Shown here in pieces: positions 59,068 to 64,000 of a DNA stretch of 64,000 bases. The number at the start of each line of letters is the position of its first letter. Position 1 is the first letter of the stretch. The stretch comes from Sutcliffiella horikoshii (lineage in GTDB: Bacteria > Bacillota > Bacilli > Bacillales > Bacillaceae_I). Both the position numbers and the translations under genes were made by a program. The notes beneath the pieces are model-generated. The model searched no databases and had not been told where the DNA came from. It worked only from the letters and a program-made list of their open reading frames with translations. The stretch lies in NCBI RefSeq assembly GCF_002157855.1, contig NZ_CP020880.1, positions 3,410,001-3,474,000 on the forward strand, in the 5' to 3' direction.

Positions 59068-60321
59068 CTAACTTATTTGTTTATTTAAAGGATTATTTAG
59101 TTCATTTCCATACCTGGGCATTTTTATCTCTTTTTCTTGTTGTAATGAATGCAGATAAGTGGAAAGAATTGCGATATACAAGAAAAACATATCATTGATA
59201 ATGACAGACAAGAACATCATCTGCAGGACAAAACCGATGTATGTTAAAAATAAATATTGTCTCACCCTATGGACATTAAATCTCCATAACTGCACAAACA
59301 CCAGATAAATGAATATCAGATAAAAAGAGATTCCTACAAGCCCAGATTCAGATAAGATATCCAAAAAAGTATTATGAACGGTCAGCGTGTCGTTATGGTG
59401 AAAAAAATTGTAATCCGAGAAATTGAATGCCCCGATTCCAAGGAACATATTATCAGAGAAAAACTCCCATGCCCGTTCCCACAACTCAAATCTGCCGCTC
59501 CCACCATCATAAGAAAAATCTTCAAACCTTGAATCTATCATATCTAGTAATCCAAACTTTAATTGCACTGTTACAACATATACAAAGAGACCTAAGGTAA
59601 TAAGGGATCCGACAACTATTTTCAGCTGTTTAACCGGCTTATTTAATACAAGATAAATGGCGAACATAATAACTAATGCAACCATTCCTCCCCTTGAAAA
59701 GGTCAATAGATTGGTAGCAATGCAGAGTAAAAGACCTATCCTATTTTTCCAAGAGTCTGGATGACATAAGTAATAGGCAAAGAAAAGTGTGTTATAGAAA
59801 ACAAAAAAGTTTGGGTCCTCTAACAACCCAATCAACCTTGGATAATTTCTATCTAGCAGGACCCCAAAAACAATCGCTCTTTCCCCTTCAAATTCAAGAT
59901 TTGCACTCCTAAGCCCGTTCACATATAAAATTAAGCTGGCAGTATTGAAAATAATACCTGTTGTAGCTATTCCTTTTTCCACTACATTGGCATTGGAATA
60001 GCTCAAAATAGATTTCATGATGAAATAACACATTAAATAAAGAGTGATACCAAGTAAAATTCTCAGGCTTGAATCAGGATGGAGTGCAAATACACCAGAA
60101 TAGCAATAAAAAAAATAAAACAAAAGCATTGCCACTTCATATGATTGAAGTCTTTGAAAATAAAAGGAGGAAAGGTGGAAAAAGATAAATAATAGCAGAA
60201 AAATCATATATGGCTTTAGCGAAAATCCTAATGAAATGCTGTATTTAGCTAATGTTACAAGCAGTATCATAAAAAAAATGGTGAATTGATACCTCAGCGG
60301 TTTCTGCATTACATTATCCAT
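59068..60321 (-). CDS. O-antigen ligase/polymerase-family protein (Wzy-like)
   Basis: 417-residue membrane protein with about eleven hydrophobic segments and a large extracellular loop containing the FDYDGGSGRFELWERAWEFF-like segment and HNTFLDILSESG, the Wzy_C/O-antigen ligase signature. Likely polymerises the repeat unit outside the membrane. ATG 60321 has AAGGAGG 7 bases upstream and overlaps the flippase gene end by 8 bases; an earlier frame to 60351 lies in that gene. Confidence 0.82.
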   Translation of the reverse strand: MDNVMQKPLRYQFTIFFMILLVTLAKYSISLGFSLKPYMIFLLLFIFFHLSSFYFQRLQSYEVAMLLFYFFYCYSGVFALHPDSSLRILLGITLYLMCYFIMKSILSYSNANVVEKGIATTGIIFNTASLILYVNGLRSANLEFEGERAIVFGVLLDRNYPRLIGLLEDPNFFVFYNTLFFAYYLCHPDSWKNRIGLLLCIATNLLTFSRGGMVALVIMFAIYLVLNKPVKQLKIVVGSLITLGLFVYVVTVQLKFGLLDMIDSRFEDFSYDGGSGRFELWERAWEFFSDNMFLGIGAFNFSDYNFFHHNDTLTVHNTFLDILSESGLVGISFYLIFIYLVFVQLWRFNVHRVRQYLFLTYIGFVLQMMFLSVIINDMFFLYIAILSTYLHSLQQEKEIKMPRYGNELNNPLNKQIS

Positions 60322-61783
60322 TTCCCATCCTCCTTTCTTTGTCATTTTCATTTTCCCATTTCCTTAGAAATGTTCTTTTTACGTAATTCAAAGCCTTCTC
60401 ATTCAGTTCTCTATCAAGTAATAGAAAGAGAGGTAAACTGCCTAAATGAATAGTCATGGCAAGGATTGAATGCGATTGTAAGAAATAATCCAACAAGACG
60501 AAGGTTACTCCAAAAACGGTCAGGTATGGGATGAGAACGCTTCTAGCCACTCGCCACTTTTCGGATGTGAAGATCCAGAAGCCAGCGAGAGTGAAAAGTT
60601 CTATTGTCAGCCCGGCAAATGCAGCCCCAATTAAGCCGTATTGATTACTACTGAATACATACAAGAAAATACCGATTATCACAGCTACTAGTTGGACAGA
60701 AGTGCGATATATTTGACGAGAGCTTGTAGTCAGTCCATCCGCTAACGAAATATTTACCGCTTGGAGCGCCAACAGAATAGAAAGGATTTTCAATGGAATG
60801 GCCGCTTCCAGCCAGGTCTCTCCAAATAATAAGGAAATAATAGGTGCGGAAAGGTAATAAAACGGAATGGTCATCATCATGCCTATAAGAGCCATGATTT
60901 TTGTCTGGGTTATCAATAAAGATAAATGTTTCTTCCATTCTTTATGGTTAAAATACCGAAATAAAACCGGATAGTAAGCTCCAGCCACTATGAAGGGAAT
61001 TTGTTGCAGGGCTTGGGGGATTCGATATGCCACCGCAAACAACCCAACTTCATGGAGGGTAAGCGTTCTCTCTAATACAAGTGGTCCTAAATGGGGTAAC
61101 AGAACAAATAACAACCCTCCAAGTGTGAACGATCCAATCTTATGCAGCAATCCCTTATGAAACTTTCTGCCCCAAACTATTTTCATATTTTTACAAAGAA
61201 AGGACATACCGATTACTCCAGCCGTCAGGTAAGAGCAACCATACAAGAAAGAAATCATAAATGGATTTAACGATAGAAGCATTCCGATTATAATGGAGCT
61301 TACCAAACTGAAAGCTGAAATAATACGGATTATTCCACAGTACTGCATTTTCTCCTTCAATTGGAAATAGGTAATGCTAATACTTTGCATAGCGACTCCA
61401 GCTACCATGGGAACTACCAGAAAATATGCCGTTCTAATCAATTCACCATTATCTGAGTGCATGATTTCTATAATGAGAAAACCTACAGAAAAAGTTACCA
61501 ACAATAGAACTGCACGCATTTTTATATATGAAGAAATGACAGAGGGGACATCCGCCCCCTTTAGGGACCCTTCCCTCAATACGATGTCACTTAATCCAGC
61601 ATCCGTAAAATATGCCATTATCATTGCGAACGCCAATACCACACTGAATAGACCATAGTGATAGGATTGCAGATAATAGGCAAGGATGATAAGTGATCCA
61701 GCATTAAGAACACTTGTTAGGGCTGTGCTATAGAATAAATGAAAAATATTGGTTGAAATGGAGTTTCCTTTAGTTAATTTCAT
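60314..61783 (-). CDS. Polysaccharide flippase (Wzx-like)
   Basis: 489 residues, about fourteen membrane segments, MOP/PST superfamily. GSLIILAYYLQSYHYGLFSVVLA at the N-terminus and DAGLSDIVLREGS are typical of the family. Moves lipid-linked repeat units across the membrane. Start ATG 61783 lies about 35 bases after the kinase-like gene. Together with Wzy-like, Wzz-like and the initiating transferase it defines a Wzx/Wzy pathway. Confidence 0.9.
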   Translation of the reverse strand: MKLTKGNSISTNIFHLFYSTALTSVLNAGSLIILAYYLQSYHYGLFSVVLAFAMIMAYFTDAGLSDIVLREGSLKGADVPSVISSYIKMRAVLLLVTFSVGFLIIEIMHSDNGELIRTAYFLVVPMVAGVAMQSISITYFQLKEKMQYCGIIRIISAFSLVSSIIIGMLLSLNPFMISFLYGCSYLTAGVIGMSFLCKNMKIVWGRKFHKGLLHKIGSFTLGGLLFVLLPHLGPLVLERTLTLHEVGLFAVAYRIPQALQQIPFIVAGAYYPVLFRYFNHKEWKKHLSLLITQTKIMALIGMMMTIPFYYLSAPIISLLFGETWLEAAIPLKILSILLALQAVNISLADGLTTSSRQIYRTSVQLVAVIIGIFLYVFSSNQYGLIGAAFAGLTIELFTLAGFWIFTSEKWRVARSVLIPYLTVFGVTFVLLDYFLQSHSILAMTIHLGSLPLFLLLDRELNEKALNYVKRTFLRKWENENDKERRMGNG

Positions 61784-61818
61784 TTACTTGTGCCCCTTAT
61801 GCTCACAGCCTTCCATAT

Positions 61819-62448
61819 CTAAGCTGTTTGATAAATCACACCAACAATTTTTTTGTTTGCTCTCTCTAAATAATGCTTCGTTTGAATGGCGTCATCTTTT
61901 TTCGTACTGTGTTCCTTCATCACAAGTATGACCCCGTCACATTTCCTTGATAGAATATGAGCATCAGAAGACTTTAGAAAAGATGGAGTTTCCAATAGAA
62001 TAACATCAAAGAATTGGCTCCAATCTGTCATCAGTTCTTCCGCCTTATTTAAGAGTCCTGTATGCGAAATATTATCTCTCGATGTACCTGCAGGAAGAAG
62101 AAAGAGTCCCGGGGTAGACGTGATTTTGGCAAATAGGTTGATACTCCCCTTTTCATTGATGACATTTACCAAACCGCTGGAATTGTAAATATTAAAATAT
62201 TTATGAAGGGAGGGCCTTCTTAAGTTTGCATCTACCAACAGAACTTTCTTGCCAAGTTCAGCAAAGGAAATTGCCAATTTTGCAGAAATCAACGCCTTTT
62301 GTTCTTCTAGGTTGGGGGAAGTAATGGTTAAAAAGATACTGTCCTTTTGCAATTCATCTTCAATATTAGTGCGGATAATCCGAATCTGGTCGGTACTAAT
62401 CATATTTTCCTTTAATGATAGCTTTTTTCCCCATCTATTTTTAAACAC
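61819..62448 (-). CDS. CpsD/CapB-like tyrosine-kinase homologue with degenerate P-loop
   Basis: 209-residue homologue of bacterial tyrosine kinases (EpsB/CapB). IRIIRTNIEDE and a Walker A' motif VLLVDANLRRP (residues 69-79) are recognisable, but the P-loop is TSPNLEEQKAL (43-53) instead of the usual GEGKST pattern: only Lys51 remains. Walker B is VILLETPS with Glu for the usual Asp. The C-terminus ends GVIYQTA with no tyrosine cluster. It probably lost kinase activity but may still bind its Wzz-type partner, whose gene overlaps it by 8 bases. Confidence 0.85.
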   Translation of the reverse strand: MFKNRWGKKLSLKENMISTDQIRIIRTNIEDELQKDSIFLTITSPNLEEQKALISAKLAISFAELGKKVLLVDANLRRPSLHKYFNIYNSSGLVNVINEKGSINLFAKITSTPGLFLLPAGTSRDNISHTGLLNKAEELMTDWSQFFDVILLETPSFLKSSDAHILSRKCDGVILVMKEHSTKKDDAIQTKHYLERANKKIVGVIYQTA

Positions 62449-63178
62449 GTACTTCCCTCCTACTTTTCGATTTCACCGTTCTTCTCCCTTGAGTTCGTTC
62501 ATCTATAAGTATAGGTACTCTCATCTTTTGCTTTAAATTGATCGTCCCCAACACCGGCAAGCCTATCAACTCTTCCACTTCTTTGGAATGTTTGATGGCA
62601 TCATCCAGATCTTCCCGCAACATGGCTACCCCTACACCTAAAAACATGCTTACAACAAAACCAATTCCTAAATTCAGGGCAAGACTACCAACTTCTTCAG
62701 GTTCGATATCGGTTGCATTTAACACTTGCACATCCCCAACATTGAAGGACTCCATCATAAACGTCACTGCTGTCGAAGAAATATTTTGTGCGATTTCCTT
62801 GGCCACATCAGGATCATGGTCCCTTACAAGGATATTAATGATTTGTGAGTTTTTATTATTTTGCAAAGAAACTTCTTCTTCTAAATCGGTTGTAATATTC
62901 ATTTTAGTTTTCACTTCATTTAATACAATCGGGCTCTTTAACAGGTCCATGGTCGAAGCCAAAAGCATACTTATTTCCCCTTGTCCCGCTCCCTGACCAG
63001 CACCTGTCCCCTCAAGCTTCCCGACAAGTATGGTGGAAGTAGCTTCATAGGTGGGTTTGATAATAAATAAACAAGCAATAATCGTGAATAAAAAGAAACA
63101 TAAGAAAGTGAGAGTAATAGTTTTGAAACGACGCTTTAAAACTTGAAGAAACTTTTTAATATTCATTCTATCGTCCAT
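62441..63178 (-). CDS. Wzz-type chain-length/adaptor protein (EpsA/CapA-like)
   Basis: 245 residues with membrane helices near 20-41 and 168-190 flanking an external domain, and the Wzz segment KPTYEATSTILVGKL. A small Gly/Gln insertion (GTGAGQGAGQGE) follows. The C-terminal cytoplasmic part contains EELIGLPVLGTINL, the kinase contact region. GAAGGAGG precedes ATG 63178. It leads the operon; the 327-base gap up to the amidase has AT-rich DNA with a TATAAT-like -10 near 63349-63354 but no strong -35. Confidence 0.9.
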   Translation of the reverse strand: MDDRMNIKKFLQVLKRRFKTITLTFLCFFLFTIIACLFIIKPTYEATSTILVGKLEGTGAGQGAGQGEISMLLASTMDLLKSPIVLNEVKTKMNITTDLEEEVSLQNNKNSQIINILVRDHDPDVAKEIAQNISSTAVTFMMESFNVGDVQVLNATDIEPEEVGSLALNLGIGFVVSMFLGVGVAMLREDLDDAIKHSKEVEELIGLPVLGTINLKQKMRVPILIDERTQGRRTVKSKSRREVRV

Positions 63179-63505
63179 GATATCCTCCTTCTGCCTCTAG
63201 CCTTAAGCCTATCTTATGGAATCACTATATCCAGGGGTTTTGATTTTAATTCTCTATAAAGAACGAAAGATTAAAAAAAATATTTAACATACGCACTTTC
63301 CTCCCTTACCACCTCACTTTTGTTCACTATAAAGAATTTATTTATTTGATTATACTACACATATTAAAGAAATAACATTAATGCGAATACTTTTTTCAAA
63401 AAAACTTTTCTTTCTAACATTGATTGTTCTTTTTCTTTTAAAGAAGGATATCCACTCAATTGAAAAGAATAACTGTAAGAGAAGCTTCTATATAGAGGAG
63501 AAATT

Positions 63506-64000
63506 ATGCCTAAGACTATTTATCTACTACTTATAACTATTTCTATTTTAACAGGGTGCTCTACCCCTACCGCTCAGAAGGATACACCAATAAAAGAGAG
63601 TCCGCCAATTGTAAAGTCTGTCGACATTGAATCTCCTGAAACTTTTACTCTAGACATGGAGGAATGGCTCCTCCCAAAGAAAAATTCAAGAGTTAGAGGT
63701 GCCCCTATCACACATGTCATGCTACATTTTACAAACAACGCGCTCCGTGCTCCACAGGACCCTTATAATATCGAGGAAGTCTATTCACTTTTTGAAGAGT
63801 ATGAGGTGTCTGCTCATTATATGATAGACAGGGATGGCGAAATCTACCTCCTGGTGCCGGAAGAACGTGCAGCCTTTCATGCCGGAAAAGGGCATTTATT
63901 AAACTACCAAAATTATGAGAGTGGTCTGAACGACTATTCGATCGGGATAGAATTGCTGGCTGTGGGGACTAGTGAAGAGATGCTTTCAATAATGCCAGCT
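63506..64000 (+). CDS. Amidase_2 lipoprotein (N-acetylmuramoyl-L-alanine amidase), 3' end outside window
   Basis: First 165 residues of a secreted cell-wall hydrolase. Signal peptide with lipobox LTGC (Cys18). The Amidase_2 zinc-dependent fold is visible: VMLHFTNN supplies one zinc His, and AAFHAGKG gives the second expected His region; SAHYMIDRDGEIYLLVPEE is the core strand block. AGAGGAG lies 5 bases upstream of ATG 63506. It diverges from the exopolysaccharide operon. Confidence 0.88.
   Translation, partial: MPKTIYLLLITISILTGCSTPTAQKDTPIKESPPIVKSVDIESPETFTLDMEEWLLPKKNSRVRGAPITHVMLHFTNNALRAPQDPYNIEEVYSLFEEYEVSAHYMIDRDGEIYLLVPEERAAFHAGKGHLLNYQNYESGLNDYSIGIELLAVGTSEEMLSIMPA

Overview
The window reads as chromosomal DNA of a Gram-positive, low-GC Bacillaceae (Bacillus sensu lato). 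Shine-Dalgarno sites are strong and GTG/TTG starts occur. Lipoboxes, a sigma-B-type promoter, Zur/Fur/MntR-type operators and a 16S-23S-5S-tRNA operon fit that group. Gene order follows the ytmA-ytlACD-ytkD-ytkC-dps-ytzI-luxS-ytjA-ytiB-ythAB-mntABCD-men-yteA-glg-rrn region that I recall from Bacillus subtilis. Species cannot be fixed from sequence reading alone.

Layout. 1-5.7 kb: end of an alpha/beta hydrolase gene, an ABC importer (ytlA-ytlC-ytlD), a Nudix phosphatase, a holin-like protein, Dps with a sigma-B promoter, and small proteins. 5.7-14.4 kb: a zinc-homeostasis block with a YcgQ/YcgR permease pair, a flavoprotein, luxS, yidD, a beta-carbonic anhydrase, two CobW-family GTPases and a ZnuA lipoprotein. 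Four Zur-like operators sit in front of the flavoprotein, both GTPases and znuA. 14.5-16.9 kb: a bd-type quinol oxidase. 16.9-17.6 kb: DUF2325 and DUF1540 genes sharing an intergenic region with two Fur-like boxes. 18-22 kb: MntDCBA manganese importer behind an MntR-like site. 22.4-31 kb: menaquinone genes (menFDHBEC, with divergent menA). 31-33 kb: yteA, DUF1801 and a class 3 lipase. 33.8-41.7 kb: glycogen operon glgBCDAP. 42.2-49.7 kb: a complete rRNA operon (minus strand) followed by 22 tRNA genes. 49.8-52.8 kb: TPP riboswitch-thiT, a small membrane protein, a DMT transporter, MgtC and tRNA-Ala(GGC). 52.8-63.2 kb: a nine-gene exopolysaccharide locus of Wzx/Wzy type. The window ends in a secreted amidase.

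How it works together: metal supply (Zn, Mn, Fe operators), respiration (menaquinone plus quinol oxidase), carbon storage, translation capacity and cell-surface polysaccharide. Outside the ordinary genes, the most notable items are: (i) two copies of a roughly 350-bp GC-rich element made of two diverged inverted arms, with paired compensatory substitutions in a stem, both between convergent genes; (ii) an exopolysaccharide-locus protein joining a formyltransferase-like domain to a beta-propeller-like domain; (iii) a tyrosine-kinase homologue whose P-loop is destroyed; (iv) a Zur-controlled flavoprotein; and (v) a ZnuA with seven 13-residue metal-binding repeats.
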